A stretch of 58,104 bases of DNA from DASZVN01 sp035547055 (GTDB lineage: Bacteria > Pseudomonadota > Alphaproteobacteria > Rhizobiales > Methylopilaceae), in NCBI GenBank assembly GCA_035547055.1, contig DASZVN010000177.1:1-58104 (forward strand), given 5' to 3'. The notes under the pieces were generated by a model. That model made no database searches. It saw nothing but the letters and a program-made list of their open reading frames with translations, and was not told the DNA's origin. Below are positions 23,649 to 32,613 of the stretch, piece after piece (the stretch's first letter is position 1; every line of letters starts with the position of its first letter). The position numbers and the translations under genes are program-made.

Positions 23649-24404
23649 ATGCCGCAATCGTCCGCCCAGCCTGCCCGGCGCCGCGCCGCGGTGGCGCGCG
23701 ACGGCGGCGGCGGCGGGGTCTCGCAGCGCATCGTCGGCCAGATCCGCGCCGCGCTGTTCCGCGGCGAGCTCCGGCCCGGGGATTTCCTCGGCTCGGAGGC
23801 CGAGCTTGCGGCCCATTTCGGCGCAAGCCGGCTGCCGGTGCGCGAGGCGCTGCGCACGCTCCGCGCCATGGGCGTGGTCGAGGTGCGCCGTGGCGCCGAG
23901 GGCGGCGCCTTCGTCGCCCAGCCGAGCCAGGACAGCGTCGTCGACGCGATGGCGGTGCAGCTCGCCCTGCTCGACCTGTCGTCGAACGAACTGATCGACG
24001 CCCAGCTCGCGGTCGAATCCCTCGCCGCCGAGATGGCGGCCGAGAACGCCGATGCCGCGGACTTCGCCCGGCTCGACGGCCTCATCGCCGAGATGGCCGA
24101 GCGGCTCGACGACCAGCCCGCCTTCGTCACCCACAGCATGGCGTTCCACGCCGCCGTCGTGGCGGCCTCGCACAGCCGGGCGCTGATCGCCCAGTTCCGC
24201 ATGTTCCAGGACATCCTCGCGAGCGACCGCCAGCACTACAGCGGCGGCGTGCTCACCCGTCGCGTGCTCGCCCGCCACCGCAAGCTGCGCGACCTGATCG
24301 CCGCCGGCGACGGCGAAGGCGCGCGCGCCCAGATCGCATTCGCGCTGCGCGACTTCCGCCGTGCGCGCGTCCGCAACGAGACCGGCTCGCTGACACCGGC
24401 CTGA
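23649..24404 (+). CDS. GntR/FadR-family (FCD) transcriptional regulator
   Basis: Regulator of 251 residues. After a basic N-terminal tail, residues about 24-90 form the GntR winged helix (SQRIVGQIRAALFRGELRPG, SEAELAAHFGASRLPVREAL, GVVEVRRGAEGGAFV). The FCD ligand-binding helices follow, with the metal-binding HxxF/H pattern seen in THSMAFHAAVV and RHRKLRDLIAAGD. GAGGGG precedes the ATG. It may control the neighbouring pobA/thioesterase pair, but this is inference from position only. Confidence 0.92.
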   Translation: MPQSSAQPARRRAAVARDGGGGGVSQRIVGQIRAALFRGELRPGDFLGSEAELAAHFGASRLPVREALRTLRAMGVVEVRRGAEGGAFVAQPSQDSVVDAMAVQLALLDLSSNELIDAQLAVESLAAEMAAENADAADFARLDGLIAEMAERLDDQPAFVTHSMAFHAAVVAASHSRALIAQFRMFQDILASDRQHYSGGVLTRRVLARHRKLRDLIAAGDGEGARAQIAFALRDFRRARVRNETGSLTPA

Positions 24405-24456
24405 CCGGCCGCGCCGCCGCGGATTGCCCGCGACGACGCTGACGCGACACCCTCCG

Positions 24457-24472
24457 TTAACCCTGCATTTAC
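24457..24472 (+). promoter_or_regulatory. Candidate CtrA box upstream of fliF
   Basis: TTAA (24457-24460), seven bases, then TTTAC (24468-24472) matches the CtrA consensus TTAA-N7-TTAAC with one mismatch. It lies about 70 bp before the fliF start, the position such sites take in alphaproteobacterial flagellar promoters. A hairpin CCCGGCA/TGCCGGG (24479-24497) follows in the leader. Confidence 0.5.
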
Positions 24473-24538
24473 CCTGAACCCGGCAAATTCTGCCGGGGTA
24501 TCCGGCGACGGTGGGATGTCGCCGAAGGGGGTTGGGGC

Positions 24539-26158
24539 TTGGCGGGCATCCTTGAGTTCCTGCGGCGGCTGGGGCCGGCCCGTCTCGCCGCCATGGGCGC
24601 GGTCACGCTGGCGCTGGTCGGCTTCTTCGCCGTCGTCCTGATGCGGGCGACCGCGCCGGATCTGGTCACGCTCTATTCTGGCCTCGCGCCGACCGACGCC
24701 GCGGCGATCACCAAGGCGCTCGACGCCCAGGGCATCGCCTACGAGACCAATGCCGAGGGCACCGCGATCCGCGTCGCCAAGGATGCGGTCGCCTCGGCCC
24801 GGATGCACCTCGCCGAGAGCGGCCTGCCGAGCGGCGGCAGCGTCGGCTGGGAGATCTTCGACAAGTCGAACGGCCTGTCGGCGACAAGCTTCCTGCAGAA
24901 CGTCAACCGCCTGCGCGCGATCGAGGGCGAACTCGCACGCTCGATCGAGACCATCAACCGGGTCACCGCCGCGCGGGTCCACCTGGTGATGCCCGAGCGC
25001 ACGCTGTTCCAGCGCGATGCCGCCAAGCCGTCGGCCGCGATCGTGCTGAAGGTCGCGGGCACGCTCGGCGCCGGCCAGATCCGGGCGATCCGCCACCTCG
25101 TCGCCTCCGCGGTCGAGGGGCTCGAGCCGGGGCGCATCTCGGTGGTCGACGAGACCGGCCACCTCCTCGCCGACGGCGCCGGCGGCGACGACGCCCTGAC
25201 CGGCGTGCTCGGCGACCAGGAGCGCGCCTACGAGCAGAACCTGACGCAGAAGGTCCAGGCGATCCTCGACCGCGTCGTCGGCCCCGGCCGCGGCCGCGCC
25301 GAGCTGCACGCCGAGTTCGACCACAGCCACATCACCCAGACTTCGGACAGGTACGATCCCGACAGCCGCGTCGTGCGCTCGACCCAGACCCGCGAGGAGA
25401 ACGGCCAGACGAAGTCCACCGATGCGGGGGTTTCGGTCGGCAACCAGCTCCCCAACAGCCAATCCGGCGACAAGAGCAACGGCGGCCAGAGCGAGACGCG
25501 GGCCAACACCGAGGAGACCACCAACTACGAGATCTCGCGCACCACCACGACCGAGGTGAAGCAGGGTCCGCGCCTCAGCCGCGTCTCGGTCGCGGTCCTG
25601 GTCGACGGGGTCTATGCCAGCGCCAAGGACGGCGCGACCACCTACCAGCCGCGCAGCCCCCAGGAGCTCGACAAGATCGCGGCGCTGGTGAAGAGCACGA
25701 TCGGCTTCGACAAGGCGCGCGGCGACCAGGTCGAGGTGGTCAATCTCCGCTTCGCCGAGCCGCCGGGCCGGCCGCTGCCGCTCGACGAAGGCGGCAACGC
25801 CCTGTTCGGCTTCTCGAAGAGCGACGTGATGCAGCTCGTCCAGACCGGCATCCTCGCGCTGATCTCGCTCCTCGTGCTGATGGTCGTGGTCCGGCCGCTG
25901 GTCCGCCGCATCCTCGCGCCCGACACCAGCGCCGCCATCCTGCCGCCTGGCCAGGAGACGGCGCTCCTGCCGGCGCCGGACGGCACCGTGCCGGCGGAGA
26001 GCGGGCCGCCGCTGTCGCCGAGCCAGCGCATGATCGAGATGGCGCAGGTCGACGGGCTGGTGCAGGCCCAGACGCTGAAGGCGGTCGGCGAGATCGCGCA
26101 GGCGAACCCGAAAGAGGCGGTCGGGGTGATCCGCCAGTGGCTGAACGAGCCGGCCTGA
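24539..26158 (+). CDS. fliF: Flagellar MS-ring protein FliF
   Basis: Protein of 539 residues forming the membrane ring of the flagellar basal body. The start is TTG, preceded by AAGGGGG. The N-terminal TM segment (LAAMGAVTLALVGFFAVVL) and the YscJ/FliF domain (SGLAPTDAAAITKALDAQGI, then LAESGLP and VGWEIFDKSNGL) are clear. The C-terminal TM segment (VQTGILALISLLVLMVVV) is followed by a cytoplasmic tail ending in QANPKEAVGVIRQWLNE, the FliG-binding signature. First gene of the operon; it ends 1 bp before fliG. Confidence 0.97.
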   Translation: MAGILEFLRRLGPARLAAMGAVTLALVGFFAVVLMRATAPDLVTLYSGLAPTDAAAITKALDAQGIAYETNAEGTAIRVAKDAVASARMHLAESGLPSGGSVGWEIFDKSNGLSATSFLQNVNRLRAIEGELARSIETINRVTAARVHLVMPERTLFQRDAAKPSAAIVLKVAGTLGAGQIRAIRHLVASAVEGLEPGRISVVDETGHLLADGAGGDDALTGVLGDQERAYEQNLTQKVQAILDRVVGPGRGRAELHAEFDHSHITQTSDRYDPDSRVVRSTQTREENGQTKSTDAGVSVGNQLPNSQSGDKSNGGQSETRANTEETTNYEISRTTTTEVKQGPRLSRVSVAVLVDGVYASAKDGATTYQPRSPQELDKIAALVKSTIGFDKARGDQVEVVNLRFAEPPGRPLPLDEGGNALFGFSKSDVMQLVQTGILALISLLVLMVVVRPLVRRILAPDTSAAILPPGQETALLPAPDGTVPAESGPPLSPSQRMIEMAQVDGLVQAQTLKAVGEIAQANPKEAVGVIRQWLNEPA

Positions 26159-26159
26159 G

Positions 26160-27200
26160 ATGGACGCCCCGCCGCCCGCTCCCGTCCCCGCCGTCGCGAC
26201 GGCCCAGCCCCTCACCGGCGCCAAGCGCGCGGCGGTGCTGATGCTCGCGCTCGGCGACAAATATTCGGCCGACATCTGGAAGGAGCTCGACGAGGACGAG
26301 GTCCGCGACATCTCGGTCGCGATGGCAACGCTCGGCCGCATCGACGCGGGGACCGTCGAGACCATGCTGGTCGACTTCGCCTCGCGCATCTCCTCGACCG
26401 GCGCGCTGACCGGCAATCTCGACTCCACCGAGCGCATCCTCGGCCAGTTCCTGACCAAGGACAAAGTCTCGATGATCATGGAGGAGATCCGCGGCCCCGC
26501 CGGGCGCAACATGTGGGAGAAGCTCTCCAACGTGCAGGAGCAGGTGCTCGCGAACTACCTCAAGAACGAGTACCCGCAGACCGTCGCGGTGGTGCTGTCC
26601 AAGATCCGCCCGGAGCACGCCGCGCGCGTCCTCGCCATCCTGCCGGAGGAGCTCGCGCTCGACGTGGTGCGCCGGATGCTGTCGATGGAGGCGGTGCAGA
26701 AGGACGTGCTGGAGCGGGTCGAGCAGACACTGCGCACCGAGTTCATGTCCAACCTGTCGCAGACCAGCCGGCGCGACGCCCACGAGATGATGGCGGAGAT
26801 CTTCAACCAGTTCGACCGCCACACCGAGGGCCGCTTCATGCTCGCCCTCGACGACATCGACAAAAACGCCGCCGAGCGTATCCGCTCGCTGATGTTCACC
26901 TTCGACGACCTCTTGAAGCTGGACGCCGGGAGCGTGCAGACGCTGCTGCGCAACATGCCGCGCGACAAGCTGACGGTCGCGCTCAAGGGCGCGAGCCAGG
27001 AGGTCCGCGACTTCTTCCTCGGCTACATGTCGCAGCGCGCCGGCAAGCTCCTCCTCGACGACATCCAGGCGCTCGGCCCGGTGCGCCTGCGCGACGTCGA
27101 CACCGCGCAATCCGCGATGGTCAACCTCGCCAAGGACCTCGCCGAGAAGGGCGAGATCATGATCACCAAGGGCGGCGGCGACGACGAGCTGGTGTATTGA
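26160..27200 (+). CDS. fliG: Flagellar motor switch protein FliG
   Basis: Rotor protein of 346 residues that joins the MS ring to the C ring and meets the stator. The N-terminal FliF-binding domain (TGAKRAAVLMLALGDKYSADIWKEL), the middle domain with the EHPQ-like stretch NEYPQTVAVVLSKI, and the C-terminal motor domain (MFTFDDLLKLDAGSVQTLLR with the charged ridge) are all present, and it is full length. One base separates it from fliF and 3 bp from fliH. Confidence 0.98.
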   Translation: MDAPPPAPVPAVATAQPLTGAKRAAVLMLALGDKYSADIWKELDEDEVRDISVAMATLGRIDAGTVETMLVDFASRISSTGALTGNLDSTERILGQFLTKDKVSMIMEEIRGPAGRNMWEKLSNVQEQVLANYLKNEYPQTVAVVLSKIRPEHAARVLAILPEELALDVVRRMLSMEAVQKDVLERVEQTLRTEFMSNLSQTSRRDAHEMMAEIFNQFDRHTEGRFMLALDDIDKNAAERIRSLMFTFDDLLKLDAGSVQTLLRNMPRDKLTVALKGASQEVRDFFLGYMSQRAGKLLLDDIQALGPVRLRDVDTAQSAMVNLAKDLAEKGEIMITKGGGDDELVY

Positions 27201-27203
27201 GCG

Positions 27204-27806
27204 ATGGGCCGCGAAGCCGCCATCCCCTTCCTGTTCGACCGCGACTTCGGCGAGAAGCGGCGGAACGAGGCCGTCGGCGAGCGCCAGCTCGCCGACGCCA
27301 CCGCCGCAGCCTTCGCCCGGGGCGAGGAGAGCGGCCGCGCCGCCGCGCTCGCGGGCGAGACCGCCCGCCTCGCCGGCCTGGTCGAGGCGCTCGGCGCCCG
27401 CTTCGCCGCGCTGGAGAAGGAGGCCGCCCGGCGCGCCGCCGCCAGCGAGCGCGACGCCGCCGAGCTCGCGCTCGCGATCGCCCGCAAGCTCGCCGGCGTG
27501 GCGCTGGAGCGCTTCCCGCTGGCGGAGATCGAAGCGCTCGCCGCGCAATGCTTCGCCGAGGCCAGGACCGCCCCGCATCTCGCGGTGACGGTGAACGAGG
27601 CCATGGTCGAGGCGGTCGACCAGCGCCTCGGGGCTGCCGCGGCGCAGGCCGGCTTCGCCGGCCGCCTGGTCATTCTCGGCGATCCCGAGCTTCAGCCCGG
27701 CGACGCCCGCCTCGAATGGGCCGACGGCGGCATCCGGCACGACGGCGCCGCCGTCGCCGAGCGTGTCGGCGAACTCGTGCGCCACCATTTTGCGGCCACC
27801 GCCTGA
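27204..27806 (+). CDS. fliH: Flagellar assembly protein FliH (FlbE type)
   Basis: Protein of 200 residues expected to regulate the export ATPase FliI. It has a long Ala/Glu/Arg-rich coiled region (about 25-95) and a C-terminal globular part (ALAIARKLAGVALERFP, then LVILGDPELQPGDARLEWADGGI) with the FliH signature DARxEW. Divergent at the N-terminus, as usual for this family; its place between fliG and fliN corresponds to flbE of the Caulobacter fliF operon. Confidence 0.9.
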   Translation: MGREAAIPFLFDRDFGEKRRNEAVGERQLADATAAAFARGEESGRAAALAGETARLAGLVEALGARFAALEKEAARRAAASERDAAELALAIARKLAGVALERFPLAEIEALAAQCFAEARTAPHLAVTVNEAMVEAVDQRLGAAAAQAGFAGRLVILGDPELQPGDARLEWADGGIRHDGAAVAERVGELVRHHFAATA

Positions 27807-27823
27807 GCAGGATCCCACCGGCC

Positions 27824-28159
27824 ATGAGCGACGAGAAGAACCTGTCCTTTCCCGAGCTGCCGCAGGACATCGCGGTCCGCGCGGAAGACCTCGCCGACGG
27901 CGGGGAGACCCGCACCGCGGCCGATCTGGAGGCGGTGCTCGACGTGCCGGTCTCGGTCTCGGCCGTGCTCGGCCGCACCGCGATCGAGGTCGGGGAGCTC
28001 CTGCGCCTCGCCCCCGGCAAGGTGCTGGAGCTCGACCGCAAGGTCGGCGAGGCGATCGACATCTACGTCAACAACCGCCTCGTCGCGCGCGGCGAGGTGG
28101 TGCTGGTCGAGGACCGCCTCGGCGTCACCATGACCGAAATCATCAAGGGCGAGCGGTAG
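27824..28159 (+). CDS. fliN: Flagellar motor switch protein FliN
   Basis: Protein of 111 residues with a variable N-terminus and the SpoA domain from about residue 40 (VLDVPVSVSAVLGRTAIEVGEL, LELDRKVGEAIDIYVNNRLVARGEVVLVEDRLGVTMTEII). It forms the lower C ring with FliM, which is not in this window. It starts 17 bp after fliH. Confidence 0.97.
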   Translation: MSDEKNLSFPELPQDIAVRAEDLADGGETRTAADLEAVLDVPVSVSAVLGRTAIEVGELLRLAPGKVLELDRKVGEAIDIYVNNRLVARGEVVLVEDRLGVTMTEIIKGER

Positions 28160-28169
28160 GAGAAGAGCC

Positions 28170-29537
<1,368 letters not shown>

Positions 29538-29538
29538 C

Positions 29539-29612
29539 CCCGTAGGGTAGGCATCGGCATGCCGATGCCTACCCTACGGGTGCCAGAGTTGGGGCATCGC
29601 CGACGATGCCCC
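29539..29612. repeat. 42-bp perfect palindrome plus second hairpin after flbD
   Basis: 29539-29580 is a perfect 42-bp palindrome with half CCCGTAGGGTAGGCATCGGC followed by A at the centre. GGGGCATCG (29591-29599) and CGATGCCCC (29604-29612) form a second perfect hairpin with a 4-nt loop. The first part is the single-hairpin form of the GTAGGGTGGGCA family. Together they probably terminate or stabilise the flagellar transcript. Confidence 0.8.
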
Positions 29613-29679
29613 ACCGGCCCCGTTGACAGCGCGCCCTTGCTCCGGCCACAGAACCGGCCGCGACGACGGAGGGGCGCGC

Positions 29680-30519
29680 ATGGACGATCTCGCCACGACC
29701 ATCGATGCCGCCTGGGAGCGGCGCCAGGAGCTGTCGCCGGCGACGACGGGCGCCGACCGCGAGGCGGTGGAGGCCGCGCTCGGCCTGCTCGACCGTGGCG
29801 AGGCCCGCGTCGCTGCGCCCGACGGCGCCGGCGGCTGGACCGTCCATCAATGGCTCAAGAAGGCGGTGCTGCTGTCGTTTCGCCTGAACGACATGGCGAC
29901 GATCCCGGGCGGGCCCGGCCGCGCGGCGTGGTGGGACAAGATCGCCTCGAAATTCGACGGCTGGGGCGCCGAGGATTTTTCCCGCGCCGGCTTTCGCGCG
30001 GTGCCGGGGGCGATCGTGCGCCGCTCGGCCTTCATCGCGCCGGGCGTTGTGCTGATGCCGTCCTTCGTCAATGTCGGCGCCCATGTCGGCGAGGGCACCA
30101 TGGTCGACACCTGGGCGACCGTCGGCTCGTGCGCCCAGATCGGGCGGAACGTCCACCTTTCCGGCGGCGTGGGCATCGGCGGCGTGCTGGAGCCGCTCCA
30201 GGCCGGCCCGGTGATCGTCGAGGACGACTGCTTCGTCGGCGCCCGCTCCGAGGTCGCCGAGGGCGTGATCGTCCGCCGCGGCAGCGTGCTGTCGATGGGC
30301 GTCTTCCTCGGCGCCTCGACCAAGATCGTCGACCGCGCGAGCGGCGAGGTTTTCGTGGGAGAGGTGCCGCCCTACTCGGTCGTCGTGCCCGGCACCCTGC
30401 CCGGCCGCCCGCTGAAGGACGGCACGCCCGGGCCCGCGCTCGCCTGCGCCGTCATCGTCAAGCGGGTCGACGAGCGCACCCGGTCCAAGACCTCGATCAA
30501 CGAGCTTCTGCGCGATTGA
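29680..30519 (+). CDS. dapD: 2,3,4,5-tetrahydropyridine-2,6-dicarboxylate N-succinyltransferase
   Basis: Enzyme of 279 residues of the succinylase branch of lysine/meso-diaminopimelate synthesis. GGAGGGG precedes the ATG. The left-handed beta-helix of hexapeptide repeats is seen from about residue 105 (FIAPGVVLMPSFVNVGAHVGEGTMVDTW, then NVHLSGGVGIGGVLEPLQ), the DapD hallmark. A TTGACA at 29623-29628 may be a -35 element, with no good -10. No other dap gene is nearby. Confidence 0.97.
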   Translation: MDDLATTIDAAWERRQELSPATTGADREAVEAALGLLDRGEARVAAPDGAGGWTVHQWLKKAVLLSFRLNDMATIPGGPGRAAWWDKIASKFDGWGAEDFSRAGFRAVPGAIVRRSAFIAPGVVLMPSFVNVGAHVGEGTMVDTWATVGSCAQIGRNVHLSGGVGIGGVLEPLQAGPVIVEDDCFVGARSEVAEGVIVRRGSVLSMGVFLGASTKIVDRASGEVFVGEVPPYSVVVPGTLPGRPLKDGTPGPALACAVIVKRVDERTRSKTSINELLRD

Positions 30520-30590
30520 GGCCCGCAACGCCGCTGCAAAAGAGCAGTTAACAGCAGCGCGGGCCGATTGACGGCAGGAAGAAAACAAGA

Positions 30591-30619
30591 AAGCCTCCGC
30601 CATCCAGGGCTGGAGGCTT
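30591..30619 (+). promoter_or_regulatory. Hairpin that sequesters the Shine-Dalgarno sequence of the DUF805 gene
   Basis: AAGCCTCC (30591-30598) and GGAGGCTT (30612-30619) are perfectly complementary around a 13-nt loop. The right arm contains GGAGG, 7 nt before the ATG at 30624, so the folded RNA would hide the ribosome-binding site. It could be a translational switch; the U run needed for a terminator is absent. Confidence 0.55.
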
Positions 30620-30623
30620 CGTC

Positions 30624-31079
30624 ATGGACTATCTGTTCTCGCTCCACGGCAGGTTGAACCGCGCCCGTTATTGGACCGCGGTGGTCATCTATCTGGTGGC
30701 CTTTGCCATCGGCGGCATCCTGGCGGCGGTGCTGGGCATGGTCGGCTTCATCCTGCTCGGCCTGATCTATCTGGCGGCGGTCGTCTCCGGCGTGATGGTG
30801 GCGCGGCTGCGCCTGCACGACCGCGACAAGAGCGGCTGGTGGCTCGTGCTGTTCTATTTCGGCCCCTCGGTCCTGAGCGCGGCCGCCCGCGGCGGCCTCG
30901 GCGACGGCCTCGGCAGCGGCGCGATCAGCCTGATTCTGGAGCTCGCGGCGGCGGCCCTCGCGATCTGGGCGATCGTCGAGCTCGGCTTCCTGCGCGGCAC
31001 GGTCGGCGCCAACCGCTTCGGCCCGGACCCGCTGGCGCCGTCCGCCCAGGCCCCGGCGCCGGCCGCCCCCGCGGTCTGA
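30624..31079 (+). CDS. DUF805 family inner-membrane protein
   Basis: Protein of 151 residues. It opens with the family signature LFSLHGRLNRARYW, then has four hydrophobic segments (WTAVVIYLVAFAIGGILAAV, FILLGLIYLAAVVSGVMVA, a short third and AAALAIWAIVELGFL). RLHDRDKSGWW between TM2 and TM3 is the second DUF805 motif. The tail is Pro/Ala-rich. Function unknown in the family. Its start region is folded in a hairpin. Confidence 0.93.
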   Translation: MDYLFSLHGRLNRARYWTAVVIYLVAFAIGGILAAVLGMVGFILLGLIYLAAVVSGVMVARLRLHDRDKSGWWLVLFYFGPSVLSAAARGGLGDGLGSGAISLILELAAAALAIWAIVELGFLRGTVGANRFGPDPLAPSAQAPAPAAPAV

Positions 31080-31190
31080 CCGCCGGCCGCGATCGCCTTG
31101 CCGGCCGCCTTGGCGCGGCCGGCCTCGGCTTGCATTCCCCGGCCCGACCGACTAATCAAGCCGCCTCGCCGGCGCCCGCCGCCGGCCGCG

Positions 31191-31267
31191 GCGCCCGTAG
31201 CTCAGCTGGATAGAGCATCAGACTACGAATCTGAGGGTCGGGAGTTCGAATCTCTCCGGGCGCGCCA
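31191..31267 (+). tRNA. tRNA-Arg (anticodon ACG)
   Basis: A 77-nt tRNA with acceptor GCGCCCG pairing CGGGCGC, D-arm AGCTCAGCTGGATAGAGC, anticodon loop CTACGAA giving ACG, T-arm GGGAGTTCGAATCTCTC and encoded CCA, followed by TTTT. Nothing coding is seen in the 210 bp up to the next gene. Confidence 0.97.
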
Positions 31268-31477
31268 TTTTCATCGGCCAGGATCGACCGTCGGCCTCGT
31301 GCCGGTCTGGTCGGTGGCACCCCAGACCAGACACATGCCGGTCTGGCGAGCCGTCCAACGGACGGTGCCGACGGCAATGCTGGAAGCGGACAACGTATTC
31401 GCCGCCTCGGGTCCGGAAGGGAGCCGAGGACACGGGCGCCGGCGAAAAGGTCCGCCGACGCCTGTCTTCGCGGTTCG

Positions 31478-32488
31478 CTATTTCAGGCGCTTGGCGGCTG
31501 CCTCGATCAGGCTCGCATCGACATGGTTCGAGGCGTCGATCTTGCCCTTGAGGAAGCCGTACTTCACCAGCGTGTCGATGTTGTGCTGCAGCACCTCGGC
31601 ATGCGGCACGCCGTCGGCCGGGCGATAATAGTCCCGGCTGGTGAACAGCCAGCTCTGAAAGACCTTCGGCGGCAGCTTCGAGAACTTGGAGGCGATCTGC
31701 ACCGCCTCGTCATGGTTCTTCGGATCGAGGTAGAAGCGGAGGGCCCGGAGGTAGTCCGCAAGGAAGTCCACCACCGCGTCGTGGTGCTTGTCGAGGAAGC
31801 TCTTGCGCGCGACCCAGATCGCCAGCTCGGAGGGGCCGCCCATGCCGTCGGCCTGGGTGAACAGCACGTTGCCCTTGGAGGCCAGCTCGGGATCCTCGTT
31901 GAACGGCAGCACCGCCGGGACGAGGTTGGCCTTGCCGCTCAGCAGCATCGTCTTCATCGTCGGGAACGCCGCCTCGACCACGTTGACGTCGGTCTTGGGG
32001 TCGATGTGGTTCTTCAGGAGCTCGATCCGCATCGACAGGTCGACCGCGCTGCCGTAGGCGTTGGTCGCCAGAACCTTGCCCTTCAGGCCGGCGACCGACT
32101 TGATGCCGCCGCTCTTGAGAACGAAATACGGGTTCGAGGCAAAGCCTTTGCCGCCGTCCTGGGCCTCGTCGATGATGACCTTGAGGTCGTCGAGATGGGC
32201 GTTCTGGACCGCGAGCGGCAGCGAGGTGAAGCCGAGCAGCCCGATGTCGAGATCGCCGGTCGCGAGCGCGTTGATCTGCGGCGTCGTCCCCTGGAAATGG
32301 ACCATCTCCAGCCGGTAGGTCTTGCCGTCGTTCTGGGCGATGCCGGGCTTGGCGAACAGGATCGACCCGATATTCGCCACCGGCACGATCCAGCCGGCGC
32401 GGATCGGCACCGGCGCCTGGGCGTGCGCGACGCCGCCGGCGACGAGCGCGAGGCCGAGCACCGGCAGCAGCAGTTTCAGATGTCGCAT
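31478..32488 (-). CDS. ABC transporter substrate-binding protein, NitT/TauT (SsuA) type, paralogue 2
   Basis: Periplasmic protein of 336 residues with a Sec signal peptide (MRHLKLLLPVLGLALVAG, cleavage after the AHA near 23). The mature part begins PVPIRAGWIVPVANIGSILF, and the NMT1/SsuA-like fold follows with SVAGLKGKVLATNAYGSAV as the anion-contacting loop. GGAGG is 5 nt before the second ATG of ATGATG, the spacing also used by the paralogue. Last gene of the importer operon, separated from its paralogue by 125 bp. Substrate unknown; sulfonate, nitrate or an organic nitrogen or sulfur compound are the family options. Confidence 0.9.
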   Translation of the reverse strand: MRHLKLLLPVLGLALVAGGVAHAQAPVPIRAGWIVPVANIGSILFAKPGIAQNDGKTYRLEMVHFQGTTPQINALATGDLDIGLLGFTSLPLAVQNAHLDDLKVIIDEAQDGGKGFASNPYFVLKSGGIKSVAGLKGKVLATNAYGSAVDLSMRIELLKNHIDPKTDVNVVEAAFPTMKTMLLSGKANLVPAVLPFNEDPELASKGNVLFTQADGMGGPSELAIWVARKSFLDKHHDAVVDFLADYLRALRFYLDPKNHDEAVQIASKFSKLPPKVFQSWLFTSRDYYRPADGVPHAEVLQHNIDTLVKYGFLKGKIDASNHVDASLIEAAAKRLK

Positions 32489-32613
32489 CATATCCTCCCT
32501 CGTGAATCGGGGCCTTGGATGGTCGGGCGGCGCCATGCCGCCGCCGCCCGCCTCTGGCCGCCTTGCCGTCATGATCCCTTCCTGCCAGGAGCACATGGCA
32601 GGCGTCGCACGCG

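Noticed and set aside
31098..31628. Open frame reading through tRNA-Arg
   Set aside because: It runs through a full tRNA gene and into the 3' end of the antisense binding-protein gene; not credible as protein.
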